47,398 nt of DNA from Terriglobia bacterium (GTDB taxonomy: Bacteria; Acidobacteriota; Thermoanaerobaculia; Thermoanaerobaculales; Thermoanaerobaculaceae), in contig JAIQFQ010000029.1 of assembly GCA_020073245.1 (NCBI GenBank), forward strand, positions 1 through 47,398, read 5' to 3'. A model generated the notes under the pieces. It made no database searches, was not told the origin of the DNA, and saw only the letters and a list, made by a program, of their open reading frames with translations. Positions within the stretch are counted from its first letter, which is position 1; each line of letters opens with the position of its first letter. Shown here in pieces: positions 26,457 through 36,111 of this stretch. The position numbers and the translations under genes are program-made.

Positions 26457-29400
26457 ATGAAAAGGTACAAGTTCTTGACGTTCATGCGTCTGGCAACGAT
26501 GGGAGTGGCAGTGCTCCTGGCGGGGAGCCAGGGCCTGCGCGCCCAGGCGCCGGACGCCAACGACCCGCTTCGGCCGACCCCTGGCCGGATGCGGGGCACA
26601 ACGAACGCGCAGAGGGCCGCCGCGGCGGCTCGCGCCAGGGCTGCCAAGCAGAAGGCGAACGCACCCGGCATGACAGCCACCGCGCTCATCGCGCCCCCCG
26701 TCGGAATGAATCCGGGCGGGATGCCGGACTACTTCAGCACGACGGTCGGCAACTGGGCGTACACCCCGATCATCCCGAAGTTCGTGGACGGCCTGCCGGG
26801 CCTGGGCCCGGGCAATGCCAACCTCCTCGGCCAGTACCTACCGGTGGCCGTCGCGGATGGGGCGACGTTCGCGAACTCCGACTACTACGAGATCGCGCTC
26901 GTCGAGTACGCCGAGCAGATGAACAGCGGCCTCCCCCCGACCAGACTGCGGGGGTACGTGCAGGTCGAGACGCCGGCCCAATACCCCTCCCCAACCCGCG
27001 TCGCGCTGACCTACATCGACGGTGTCACCCCGATCCTCGACCTCAACGGCGCGCCGGTCTTCGCCGTTGACAAGCCTCACTACCTCGGGCCCGTGATCGT
27101 CGCTCAGAGGGACCGGGCGGTGCGCATCAAGTTCACCAACTACCTCCCCGCCACCCCAGGAGGCAACCTCCCCATCCCGGTGGACCCCAGCTACCTGGGT
27201 GCGGGGCTCGGGCCCGACGGTATCAACTCCTACACCCAGAACCGGGCGACCCTTCACCTCCACGGCGGCGTCCCCCCGTGGTACAGCGATGGGACGCCTC
27301 ACACCTGGACAGTCCCTGCGAGCGAGTTCCCGTTGACCCCCTACAAGAGGGGCCTGAGCGCGCGGAACGTCCCCGACATGTGGTACGACTCGACCTCCGG
27401 GAACGTCGGGAACCTGATCGCGAGCTGCGCCGGGGCGGCGACGTGCGCGGTCTCGGGCGCGGTGCAAGATCCCGGCCCGGGTTCGTTGACGTTCTACTGG
27501 ACCAACCAGCAGAGCGGCCGGTTCATGTTCTACCACGACCACGCCTACGGGATCACCCGTCTGAACGTGTACGCCGGCGAGGCCGCCGGTTACTTGATTC
27601 AAGACCCCGTGGAGCAGGGGCTCGTCGCGTCGGGCGTCATCCCGACCGACCAGATCCCCCTGGTCATCCAGGATAGGACGTGGGTCGACGCAGCCAACAT
27701 CGCCAATCAGGACCCCACATGGAACTGGGGCACAACGGTTCCGACCCCGCACACCGGCGATCTGTGGTTCCCCCACGTGTACTTGACGAACCAGAACCCC
27801 TCGGACATGTTCGGGGCGAACGGCATCGGCAGGTGGGACTACGGCCTCTGGTTCTGGCCGGTGATGCTGAACAGCCAGCTCGTCCACGGCGAGATCTCGA
27901 ACCCCTACGCTGACCAACCCGGCGAGAACCCGACGGTCCCCGGAATGGGCGCGATGCCGTCGGGAGTGCCGGAAGGGTTCATGGACACCCCGATCGTCAA
28001 CGGCACCGCCTACCCCACGGTCACGTTGCAGCCCAAGCCCTACAGGCTCCGCATCCTGAACGCCTGCAACGACCGCACCCTGAACCTGCAGCTCTACGTT
28101 GCGGACCCGCTGAACGCCAAGGAAGTCAAGATGGTCAATGCGGCTCCGCACCCGCTCGTCAATCCCGAACTGCCGCCCGACGCGGATGACATCCCGCCGT
28201 GCGCGGCCGGCGTCACCGTCGGCCTCCCGAACTACGTGACGGGCACCGTGACGAACCCCGCCACGGGCTGCTGGCCCGAGACCTGGCCCACGGACGGCAG
28301 GGACGGCGGCGTGCCGGATCCGCTCACCGTCGGGCCTTCGTGGATCATGATCGGCACCGAGGGCGGCCTCCTGCCGCAGCCGGCCGTGGTCGACCAGACG
28401 CCGATCGGCTACGAGTACAACCGCCGGAGCATCACCGTCCTCAACGTCTTCTACAAGTCGCTCTTCCTGATGGGGGCGCAGCGGGCGGACGTCGTCGTCG
28501 ACTTCTCCCAGTACGCCGGCAAGACCCTCATCCTCTACAACGACGCGCCTGCGCCGACCCCGGCGTTCGACTCCCGCCTCGACTACTACACGGGCGACGT
28601 CGATCAGTCCATGGGCGTAACCGGAAACGGGACGGGCGGCGCGGCGACAACGCTGCCCGGGTTCGGTCCGAACACCCGGACCATCATGCAGATCGTGGTT
28701 TCGGGCACCCCGGCGCCCAACCCGAACCTCATGGCGAACCTGAACACCAACCTGCCGGCCGCCTTCGCGGCGTCCCAGCCGCCACCGGTCATACCGGAGC
28801 CGGCGTTCAACGCCGCGTACGGTATGTCTCTCACGGCTGGAACGTATTCCCGCATCTCGGACACCACGATTGCGTACTCGCCGATGGTCCCCACCCCTCA
28901 GTCGGTCGCGAGCTTCACGATCACGGACCCGGGCGCCGGCTATACCGCGCCTGCCGGCGTGACCATCACTCCGGCCGTGGGTGACACCACCGGCACGGGC
29001 GCCACCGCGAGCGCATTCATGAACGCCGGGCAAGTCGCGTCCATTCAGGTCCAAAACGGCGGCTCGGGGTACACCCTGACGCCTACGGTCGTAATCGACC
29101 CGCCGACCTGCACACCTTTCCCTACCTCGATCTGCAAGCAAGCCACGGCGACCGCCCTCCTCGGCCACCCCATGCTGCCGAAGGCCATCCAGGAGCTGTT
29201 CGAGAACAACTACGGCCGGATGAACGCCACCCTGGGGACCGAGCTGCCGCTCACCAACTTCAACACCCAGACGACGATCCCACTGGCGTACATCGACCCG
29301 CCCACCGAGATCATCCGGAGCGGCGACACGCAGATCTGGAAGATCACCCACAACGGCGTGGACACCCACGGCGTCCACTTCCACCTCTTCAACGTCCAGC

Positions 29401-31994
29401 TGATCAACCGGGTCGGCTGGGACGGCCAGGTGAAGCCTCCGTTGCCGCAGGAGGTCGGGTGGCTGGACACCGTCACGATGAACCCGCTGGAGGACGTCAT
29501 CGTTGCGTTGCAGCCGGCCACGCCCACGTTCCCATTCCCGATCGCCGATAGCGTCCGGCCCTTGGACGTGACGTCGGGTCCGGGCACCACGGGTCAGTTC
29601 ACGGGCGTGGACCCCTACACCAACAACCCGATCACGGTCACCAACGACACGATCAACTTCGGCTGGGAGTACGTGTGGCACTGCCACATCCTGGGCCACG
29701 AGGAGAACGACTTCATGCGGTCGATCGTGTTCCAGGTGCCGCCGCCCGCTCCGTCGAACCTGCAAGCTGTCTGGGGGACCGGCGAAATTGACACGAGCTG
29801 GATCGACAACTCCGCAAACGAAACCCACTTCGAGCTCCAGAGCTCGGCGGACGGGCTCTTCCTGACTCCGACCAGCTTCATCGTCCTCCCGAGCAGTCCT
29901 AACACGAAGTATGGGGGCACCATTCTGTACCCCGACTCGCCGGGCGCAGCGGGCAACTGGTACCGCGTGCGCGCCTACAACGACCAGGCCTTCAACGGGT
30001 ACGGCCAGCCGCTCTCCACGCTTTACTCCGCCTGGTCCACCGCCGTCCAGGTCGGCCCGCCCCCGATCGCCGGAATCGATCTCACGGCTCTCGCCTTCGG
30101 GAACCAGCTGGTGAAGACCACGAGCGCGCCTCAGGTCGTGACGCTGTCCAACACGGGCGGCTCGCCGCTGGTCATCGCCAGCCTGTTGTTCAAGGGCACG
30201 AACCCCGGCGACTTCGCGCAGACCAACACCTGCGGCGGCAGCGTGGCCGCAGCCGGGAGCTGCACGATCAGCGTGACCTTCACACCGGCCGCCTCGGGCG
30301 CACGTTCCGCCACGCTGGCCATCGCCACCAACGATCCGGTGAACCCGACTCTCAACGTCACACTGACCGGCACGGGCATTGCGCCGGTGGCTTCAGCGGC
30401 GCCGGCAGTGGTGGCGTTCGGCAACCAGCTGTTGAACTCGCCGAGCGCGCCGGCGACTGTGACACTGACCAACACGGGCAATGCGAACCTCACAATCAAC
30501 ACCATCGCTGTTACGGGCGCGAACGCGGCCGACTTCGGTCAGCTCAACACGTGCGGCACTCTGCCGGCAACGCTGTTGCCCGCAACGAACTGCACGTTCT
30601 CGATCACGTTTACTCCGAGCGCCCTGGGTGCTCGCTCGGCTTCGCTGGCCATCGGAAGCTCTGACCCCGTCACGCCGCTGCTGAACGTCCCGTTGACCGG
30701 CACCGGTGTCATGCCGATCGCCGGTGCGTTGCCGCCCGCGCTGACGTTCCCGATCCAGCTCATCAGCACGACCAGCGCAGCCCAGAACGTGACGCTGTCC
30801 AACAGCGGCACGGGGCCGTTGGCCATCAGCAGCATCGCCATCACGGGAGCGAACGCCGGCGACTTCGCGCAGTCCAACGCATGCGGCGCAACCCTGGCCG
30901 CGGGCGCCAACTGCTTGATCAGCGTGACGTACACGCCGACAGTGGTGGGCGCTGAGACCGCAACGCTGACCGTCACCGACAACTCCAACGCAATCCCAGG
31001 CAGCACGCAGTCCGTCTCGCTGAGCGGCACCGGAACCGGCGTCAGCTTGAGTTCCACGCTGCTCGATTTCGGGGCGCAGCCACTTGGCTCGACGAGCGGA
31101 CAGCTGGGAGTCAATCTCCTGAACGTCGCCAGCACACCACTTGCGATCACCAGCGTCGCTCTCACAGGTGCTTTCCCCGGTGACTTCATCTTGAATAACC
31201 AATGCGGTGCGAGCCTCGCAGCCCACACGAGCTGCAGGATCAACGTGAGGTTCAGGCCAACCGCGATCGGTGTCCGCACTGCGGCAGTCACGATCATAGA
31301 CGCCGATCCCACCAGCCCGCAGACGGTCTCGCTGACCGGCACCGGCATCCTTGGTGTCGCCTCGGTAGCCCCGCTCGCACTCACCTTCAGCTCACCGATG
31401 AACGTCACCACGCCAGCTCAGGTGGTCACCCTCACCAACGTGGGGACCGCGCCGTTCACCATCAACAACATCACGCTCGGCGGCACGAACGCCAATCAGT
31501 TCGCGCGCGTCAACGGCTGCCCCGCGAGCCTGGGGGTGGGCGCGAGCTGCAACATCAACGTGACCTTCACCCCGACCGTCGCGAGCCCACTCACCAAGAA
31601 CGCGACGCTCAACGTCAACCTCAACCCACCAGCGGTCTCGCAGACCGTGACGCTGACCGGGACGATCATCGTGCCGACCTACACGTTGTCCTCGACCTCG
31701 CTGGCGTTCGGCAACCAGGCGAGGAACACGACCAGCGCACCTCAGGTCGTGACGGTGACCAACACCGGCACTGTGGCCGCGCTGGGGATCACGAGCATCA
31801 CGCTCAGTGGCTCGAACGCGGGCCAGTTCGCTCGGACCACCACCTGCGGCGCCACCTTGGCGGCCGGCGCAACCTGCACGATCAGCGTGACATTCACGCC
31901 GACCTCTGTTGGTGCCAAGTCCGCCCAGGTGAACTTCACCGTCAGGGCTCCTGCGACCTCTCAGGTGATAACGCTGAGCGGCACAGGGATCTAG
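26457..31994 (+). CDS. Secreted multicopper oxidase (CotA-like) fused to Fn3-like and six ASPM/HYDIN-like repeats
   Basis: 1845 residues. A signal peptide (FMRLATMGVAVLLAGSQGLRAQA) is followed by an oversized multicopper oxidase (~60-1093). All copper motifs are visible: HLHGG (~267), FYHDHAYG (~359), HGVHFHLFNVQ (~971) and HCHILGHEENDFM (~1075), the last holding the type-1 Met ligand. The order and NVYAG..GYLI resemble CotA/bilirubin oxidase, but that enzyme is ~510 residues. An inserted beta segment at ~817-881 carries two GxGYT words. After an Fn3-like domain (~1095-1195) come six ~105-residue repeats (LAFGNQ..TSAPQVVTLSNTG...C...C.I.V.FTP...G), each with a Cys pair. The start follows GGAGG. 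Likely oxidises Cu(I), Mn or phenolics outside the cytoplasm. Confidence 0.9.
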   Translation: MKRYKFLTFMRLATMGVAVLLAGSQGLRAQAPDANDPLRPTPGRMRGTTNAQRAAAAARARAAKQKANAPGMTATALIAPPVGMNPGGMPDYFSTTVGNWAYTPIIPKFVDGLPGLGPGNANLLGQYLPVAVADGATFANSDYYEIALVEYAEQMNSGLPPTRLRGYVQVETPAQYPSPTRVALTYIDGVTPILDLNGAPVFAVDKPHYLGPVIVAQRDRAVRIKFTNYLPATPGGNLPIPVDPSYLGAGLGPDGINSYTQNRATLHLHGGVPPWYSDGTPHTWTVPASEFPLTPYKRGLSARNVPDMWYDSTSGNVGNLIASCAGAATCAVSGAVQDPGPGSLTFYWTNQQSGRFMFYHDHAYGITRLNVYAGEAAGYLIQDPVEQGLVASGVIPTDQIPLVIQDRTWVDAANIANQDPTWNWGTTVPTPHTGDLWFPHVYLTNQNPSDMFGANGIGRWDYGLWFWPVMLNSQLVHGEISNPYADQPGENPTVPGMGAMPSGVPEGFMDTPIVNGTAYPTVTLQPKPYRLRILNACNDRTLNLQLYVADPLNAKEVKMVNAAPHPLVNPELPPDADDIPPCAAGVTVGLPNYVTGTVTNPATGCWPETWPTDGRDGGVPDPLTVGPSWIMIGTEGGLLPQPAVVDQTPIGYEYNRRSITVLNVFYKSLFLMGAQRADVVVDFSQYAGKTLILYNDAPAPTPAFDSRLDYYTGDVDQSMGVTGNGTGGAATTLPGFGPNTRTIMQIVVSGTPAPNPNLMANLNTNLPAAFAASQPPPVIPEPAFNAAYGMSLTAGTYSRISDTTIAYSPMVPTPQSVASFTITDPGAGYTAPAGVTITPAVGDTTGTGATASAFMNAGQVASIQVQNGGSGYTLTPTVVIDPPTCTPFPTSICKQATATALLGHPMLPKAIQELFENNYGRMNATLGTELPLTNFNTQTTIPLAYIDPPTEIIRSGDTQIWKITHNGVDTHGVHFHLFNVQLINRVGWDGQVKPPLPQEVGWLDTVTMNPLEDVIVALQPATPTFPFPIADSVRPLDVTSGPGTTGQFTGVDPYTNNPITVTNDTINFGWEYVWHCHILGHEENDFMRSIVFQVPPPAPSNLQAVWGTGEIDTSWIDNSANETHFELQSSADGLFLTPTSFIVLPSSPNTKYGGTILYPDSPGAAGNWYRVRAYNDQAFNGYGQPLSTLYSAWSTAVQVGPPPIAGIDLTALAFGNQLVKTTSAPQVVTLSNTGGSPLVIASLLFKGTNPGDFAQTNTCGGSVAAAGSCTISVTFTPAASGARSATLAIATNDPVNPTLNVTLTGTGIAPVASAAPAVVAFGNQLLNSPSAPATVTLTNTGNANLTINTIAVTGANAADFGQLNTCGTLPATLLPATNCTFSITFTPSALGARSASLAIGSSDPVTPLLNVPLTGTGVMPIAGALPPALTFPIQLISTTSAAQNVTLSNSGTGPLAISSIAITGANAGDFAQSNACGATLAAGANCLISVTYTPTVVGAETATLTVTDNSNAIPGSTQSVSLSGTGTGVSLSSTLLDFGAQPLGSTSGQLGVNLLNVASTPLAITSVALTGAFPGDFILNNQCGASLAAHTSCRINVRFRPTAIGVRTAAVTIIDADPTSPQTVSLTGTGILGVASVAPLALTFSSPMNVTTPAQVVTLTNVGTAPFTINNITLGGTNANQFARVNGCPASLGVGASCNINVTFTPTVASPLTKNATLNVNLNPPAVSQTVTLTGTIIVPTYTLSSTSLAFGNQARNTTSAPQVVTVTNTGTVAALGITSITLSGSNAGQFARTTTCGATLAAGATCTISVTFTPTSVGAKSAQVNFTVRAPATSQVITLSGTGI

Positions 31995-32011
31995 TGCTGT
32001 GAACCTTACGA

Positions 32012-32057
32012 CGGGGAGGGGGGAGGAGGAGCTCCTCCCTCCCCGTTTCTTTTTCTT
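32012..32057 (+). terminator. Rho-independent terminator of the multicopper oxidase
   Basis: CGGGGAG and CTCCCCG enclose the perfect palindrome GGAGGAGCTCCTCC (32012-32045), with a small GGG bulge, followed by TTTCTTTTTCTT (32046-32057). Eighteen bases after the stop codon. Confidence 0.9.
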
Positions 32058-32219
32058 ACTCAGCTGCCGGGAGGTCCGTTCGTCAGCCCTGCCAACGAGG
32101 CAGGGCCTCGGCGCTTCCGGGGCGGTGGCGCGGTAAGGAGATGGCAACTATTATCTGGGGAGAACGCAGCGGGACACAGCGTCGGGGCAGCCCGGCGCCC
32201 GATGTGAGAGGAGGCAGTC

Positions 32220-35200
32220 ATGAAACGAGCTGTCGTTGGCCTGCTGTTCGCGGTGGTGGGCTGCCGGTTGGCGATGGGTGGAACCTCACCGCAGGGCACA
32301 AGCCCAGCCCGGATCGGCGCGCCGTCGGGTCAGACGGAGGTCGCTTCGCTGCCCGCGGGCGTGCAGGGGGTGCTCTCCGCAACGGTCGCAGCCGACGATC
32401 CGGCGTATCGTGTGGCCAGCGACGGCGCGCGGTACCTGGCGGTGAACGCCCGCCACGGCCTGGCCGCGACGATGGGTCCCGAGGGGTTCGCGGTCCGGGC
32501 AGGGTCGGGCGAGTGGCAGCTGCGGATGACGGCGTTGGGACGCGGCGCAGGCCAAAGCGAGGTCGCAACCGCGGCGGCCGTGGCTCGGCTCAACCGCGTC
32601 GAGATCGACCGCGGCAGCGTGGTCGAGTGGTGGGTCAACGGCCCGCTCGGGGTGGAGCAGGGGTGGACCGTACCGGAACCGCCGCTTCCCAGTCAGCGAG
32701 GTCCGCTCACGCTCGCCCTCGCGCAGTCCGGGAGCCTGCGTGCTCGTGCCGACGCAGACCAGGGAACGCTGGCGATCGTCGACGGCGCCGGTCGCCTAGT
32801 CCTGCGCTACGCCGGGTTGACTGCCTTTGATGCTCGAGGCCGCGAGCTACCAGCGCGGTTCGAGGTAGCGGGAGACGACGTTCGGGTGCGGGTGGACGAC
32901 GCGGGAGCGGCATACCCGCTTCGGGTCGATCCGTGGGTGCAAGCGGCCGTGCTCACCGCGTCCGACGGCGCGACGAACGATTTCCTGGGTGTCTCCGTCG
33001 CGGTGAGCCGAGACGGGTCGACCGTGGTTGCCGGCGCTCGCGGCAAGCAGGTCGGCAGCAACGCGGGCCAGGGCGCGGCATACGTTTTCGTGAGGCCGAC
33101 CGCCGGGTGGTCGAGCGCGACCCAGACGGCCGTGCTCACGGCGTCCGACGGTGTCGCCTTCGACCAGTTGGGGTATTCGGTCGCCGTGAGCGGAGACGGG
33201 TCGACGGTGGTTGCCGGGCCGTTCCAGAAGCAGATCGGCGTCAACTCCGATCAGGGCGCGGTGTACGTGTTCGTCAGACCCGCCTTCGGGTGGACAAGCG
33301 GGCACGAGACGGCCCGCCTCACCGCCGCCGGCGGGGCGGCCAGCGACGAGCTTGGCAAGTCAGTCGCCGTGAGCGCCGATGGTGCCACCGTTGTGGCAGG
33401 GGCATACACCCGGAACGTCGGCAGCAACCTCGCTCAGGGTACGGCGTACGTGTTCGTGAAGCCGGTCTCGGGGTGGGCGAACGGGACCGAGGCCGCCGCG
33501 CTCAACCCCTCGGACGGCGCGTCCAACGACTTCTTCGGCTACTCGGTCGGTGTCAGCGGGGACGGGTCCACGGTGGTGGCTGGGGCCGACGGGAAGGACA
33601 TCGCCGGCAACCCCAACCAGGGCGCCGTCTACGTGTTCGTCAAGCCGGGATCGGGTTGGTCGAGCGCGACCGAGACGGCCGAGCTGATCGCCACCGACGG
33701 CACGGCCGGCGGACTGTTGGGATGGTCCACCGCGGTGAGCGGCGACGGTTCGACCGTGGCGGCCGGGGCCCGCGGCACGGAGTTCGGGCCCAACGTCAAC
33801 CAGGGCAAGGCGTACGTCTTCGTGCGGCCGGGCTCGGGGTGGGTGAGCGGCGGCGAGGCGGCCGGACTCACTGCCTCCGACGGCGCGGAGAACGACTACC
33901 TGGGCAATGCCGTGGCCATCAGTTCGGACGGCTCGACGGTGGTGGCTGGGGCGTTCCAGAAGCAGATCGGGACCCACGTCAAGCAGGGCGCAACGTACGT
34001 GTTCGCGAAGCCGGGCTCGGGGTGGGCGTCCGGGACGGAGACCGCCAAGCTCACGGCGTCCGACGGAGCGGCCAACGACCAGCTCGGGTGTTCCGTCTCG
34101 GTGAGCGGGGACGGATCGACCGTGGTGGCGGGGGCGCTCCAGAGAAACACGAGCCAGGGCGCGGCGTACCTGTTCTCGACAGGGGCCGCGACAACCGGCT
34201 ACCAGGGCCTCATCCCGATGGCGGCCGACAACATCGGAAAGCTGCAAACGTACTGGCAGACCACCGTGTGGGCCAGCCAGGACGTGGTCGCCCAGGCGAC
34301 GCTGTCGCTGTGTGCGACGAACAACGCGCACCCGGCCGTCACGGCTGAGTGCCGTCAGGTCCTCCTGCCGCAGGGCGTGGTCGTGACGCTCGAGAACGCA
34401 TGGCAGGGGTTCCAGGCGCAGCCGCCGGGCGGTTTCCTCTGGAACGTCACCGGTATCACCCCGGACCAGATGGTGATCTTCTCCAGGACCTATACGCCCG
34501 CGCCGTCAGGCCAGCCGGGCACCCTTGGACAGGGTGCACCGTCTCTCCTGATCTCGCAGCTGCCGGCAGCCGGCACCTCGATGTTCGTCCCCGGCCACGT
34601 GCGCGACGGCTTCCGCACCAACGTCGGCCTCTTCGACGCGACGCAGCAGCCCAGCGATGTCCTGGTCCGGGTTCACGACGGCGCAGGTACCGTGGTCGCC
34701 GAGAAGGTCGTCTCGCTGCCCGGATTCGGCTGGCAGCAGCTCAACGACGTCTTCGCGGAGCTCGGCACGCCACCCGTGACGGATGCGTACGTCGAGGTCT
34801 TCCAGCGGACGGGGGAGAAGCTCGCCGTCTACTCCTCGGTCGTGGACAACACGTCCGGTGACCCCACAACGTTCCTCGCCAAGACGAACTACGCGGGGCA
34901 GAGGGAGCTTGTCGTCCCCGTCGTGGCGCACCTTAAAGGTTACCAACTCACCCATTGGGTCTCCGACCTGACGTACCTGAACGCGAGCGCGGTCGACCAG
35001 AGCCCGGCCGAGCTCATGTTCCTACCGTACAACACGGACAACTTCACCAACTCGGTTCTCAGGCAGAGCTGGTTCCTTGCCGCCGGCGAGCAGAGCAGCT
35101 TCCTGGACATCGTCCTGTCGTCGTTCGGGGTGTCCGACAACAAGGGCAGCCTGCTGAGCATGCCCGCCGACCCGCATCTGATCTGGGCGCGCACCTTCAA

Positions 35201-35621
35201 CGACCGCGGCGCGGAGGGAACCGCCGGGCAGGAGTTCCCGGCAATCTTCACGGACGAGCAGAAGATCACGGGAAACCTCGAGGGCGTCATCGTCGGGCTC
35301 AGCCAGTCGGCCGCGAACGACCCGAACAACGGCTACCGCTCGTCGCTCGGCCTCCTCAATACCGGAACCACCACGGCGACGTTCCACGTCGAGCTCTTCG
35401 ATGACCAGGGCAACCCGCTTGGTGCGTTCGATCAGGACGTCCCGGCGATGAGCGTCTTCCAGATCGACAAGGTGTTCCAGAAGGTGACGTTGAGCGCCGT
35501 CGCGAACGGGCGAGCCAAGGTCACCCTCACGCAGGGCCAGGGGTTTGCCTACTCCTCGATCACCGACAACCAGACCGGCGACCCAACCACGGAGTACGCG
35601 ACCATCATCACGCCGCACTAG
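32220..35621 (+). CDS. Secreted FG-GAP (integrin-alpha-like) beta-propeller protein with C-terminal beta-sandwich repeats
   Basis: 1133 residues. The N terminus MKRAVVGLLFAVVGCRLA is a signal peptide with a possible lipobox (VVGC), so it is exported and may be lipid-anchored. Residues ~40-235 form an unrecognised N-terminal domain. Residues ~242-659 are seven ~61-residue FG-GAP-type repeats (LTASDGA.ND.LG.SVAVSGDGS then TVVAGA..K..G....QGA.YVF), enough for one seven-bladed propeller. The C-terminal region has two copies of a beta-sandwich ending in YSS..DN.(S/T)GDPTT (about 798-887 and 1039-1133). Family knowledge suggests surface binding rather than catalysis. ATG 32220 follows GAGAGGAGG. 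It has its own transcript start, since a terminator precedes it. Confidence 0.8.
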   Translation: MKRAVVGLLFAVVGCRLAMGGTSPQGTSPARIGAPSGQTEVASLPAGVQGVLSATVAADDPAYRVASDGARYLAVNARHGLAATMGPEGFAVRAGSGEWQLRMTALGRGAGQSEVATAAAVARLNRVEIDRGSVVEWWVNGPLGVEQGWTVPEPPLPSQRGPLTLALAQSGSLRARADADQGTLAIVDGAGRLVLRYAGLTAFDARGRELPARFEVAGDDVRVRVDDAGAAYPLRVDPWVQAAVLTASDGATNDFLGVSVAVSRDGSTVVAGARGKQVGSNAGQGAAYVFVRPTAGWSSATQTAVLTASDGVAFDQLGYSVAVSGDGSTVVAGPFQKQIGVNSDQGAVYVFVRPAFGWTSGHETARLTAAGGAASDELGKSVAVSADGATVVAGAYTRNVGSNLAQGTAYVFVKPVSGWANGTEAAALNPSDGASNDFFGYSVGVSGDGSTVVAGADGKDIAGNPNQGAVYVFVKPGSGWSSATETAELIATDGTAGGLLGWSTAVSGDGSTVAAGARGTEFGPNVNQGKAYVFVRPGSGWVSGGEAAGLTASDGAENDYLGNAVAISSDGSTVVAGAFQKQIGTHVKQGATYVFAKPGSGWASGTETAKLTASDGAANDQLGCSVSVSGDGSTVVAGALQRNTSQGAAYLFSTGAATTGYQGLIPMAADNIGKLQTYWQTTVWASQDVVAQATLSLCATNNAHPAVTAECRQVLLPQGVVVTLENAWQGFQAQPPGGFLWNVTGITPDQMVIFSRTYTPAPSGQPGTLGQGAPSLLISQLPAAGTSMFVPGHVRDGFRTNVGLFDATQQPSDVLVRVHDGAGTVVAEKVVSLPGFGWQQLNDVFAELGTPPVTDAYVEVFQRTGEKLAVYSSVVDNTSGDPTTFLAKTNYAGQRELVVPVVAHLKGYQLTHWVSDLTYLNASAVDQSPAELMFLPYNTDNFTNSVLRQSWFLAAGEQSSFLDIVLSSFGVSDNKGSLLSMPADPHLIWARTFNDRGAEGTAGQEFPAIFTDEQKITGNLEGVIVGLSQSAANDPNNGYRSSLGLLNTGTTTATFHVELFDDQGNPLGAFDQDVPAMSVFQIDKVFQKVTLSAVANGRAKVTLTQGQGFAYSSITDNQTGDPTTEYATIITPH
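32943..34195 (+). repeat. Seven in-frame ~183-bp coding repeats
   Basis: DNA-level repeats encoding the FG-GAP units. Words such as GACGGGTCGACGGTGGT and CAGGGCGCGG.GTACGTGTTC recur at the same phase. The seventh unit is shorter. Confidence 0.75.
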
Positions 35622-36111
35622 GTTTCGCGCTGTCTTCGCGAGGGGCAGGGGCCCCTCCGACCACGACCTCCGCGCTCGCGTGGGGCGCAGGGGCTGCCGT
35701 TTCCCGGGCGCGGCGGGACTAAGCCCCGCCGAGCCGACCCGTGCTGCGCAGCACCGACCTGGCCGCGGAGAAGGCTGCGGGTGAACGAAGGAAACCCTCA
35801 CCCCACGGTGTCCGGCGCTCCGGGCCGAGGCCGGGTTTCCTTTCAGGATCTCAGTCTCAACATACAATCAGCGGGAATAATTGACTATCTCAACCATTGC
35901 GGTCATGGGCGTCTATTGCAGTACCATGAGCGAAGCAAATGGTTTCGCCCGGTGGCCGCGGGGCATTTGGGAGAAGGCGAAGGGCGGAAGACGTGAGGTC
36001 CGTCCATGTGAATTCGCTTGGCCGTGCCACGGTGCGTTGGAAAGAACCCCGGGATTTCGAGGTGCGCCTGCCGTCGCCCGCGCCTGGGAGCGGCCCGGAA
36101 GGGGGACGAGG
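35622..36111. other. Intergenic stretch before the kai-like operon
   Basis: 490 bases. A hairpin (35788-35842) and then an AT-richer patch (about 35858-35930) containing TACAAT (35863-35868) and TTGACT (35881-35886), a likely promoter zone although no full hexamer pair fits well. If so, the kaiC-like mRNA has a leader of about 200 bases. The open frame could extend up to 35881 but that part has no family resemblance. Confidence 0.5.
35788..35842 (+). terminator. Inverted repeat after the FG-GAP gene
   Basis: AAGGAAACCC (35788-35797) and GGGTTTCCTT (35833-35842), perfect 10-bp arms around 35 bases of GC-rich sequence that can itself fold (CCGGCGCTCCGGGCC). It ends in TTTCCTTTC. Possible terminator separating the FG-GAP gene from the kai-like operon. 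Confidence 0.4.

Noticed and set aside
26838..29828. Reverse-strand frame of nearly 1000 codons opposite the multicopper oxidase
   Set aside because: Arg/Val/Gly/Asp-rich shadow of the copper-motif coding strand.
32943..34195. Regular ~183-bp repeats as a possible non-coding array or CRISPR
   Set aside because: They are in frame, encode FG-GAP units, and have no short repeat/unique spacer alternation.
35881..36111. N-terminal extension of the KaiC-like protein
   Set aside because: The extra 77 residues have no KaiC resemblance, and KaiC proteins begin shortly before the first domain, as they do from 36112.
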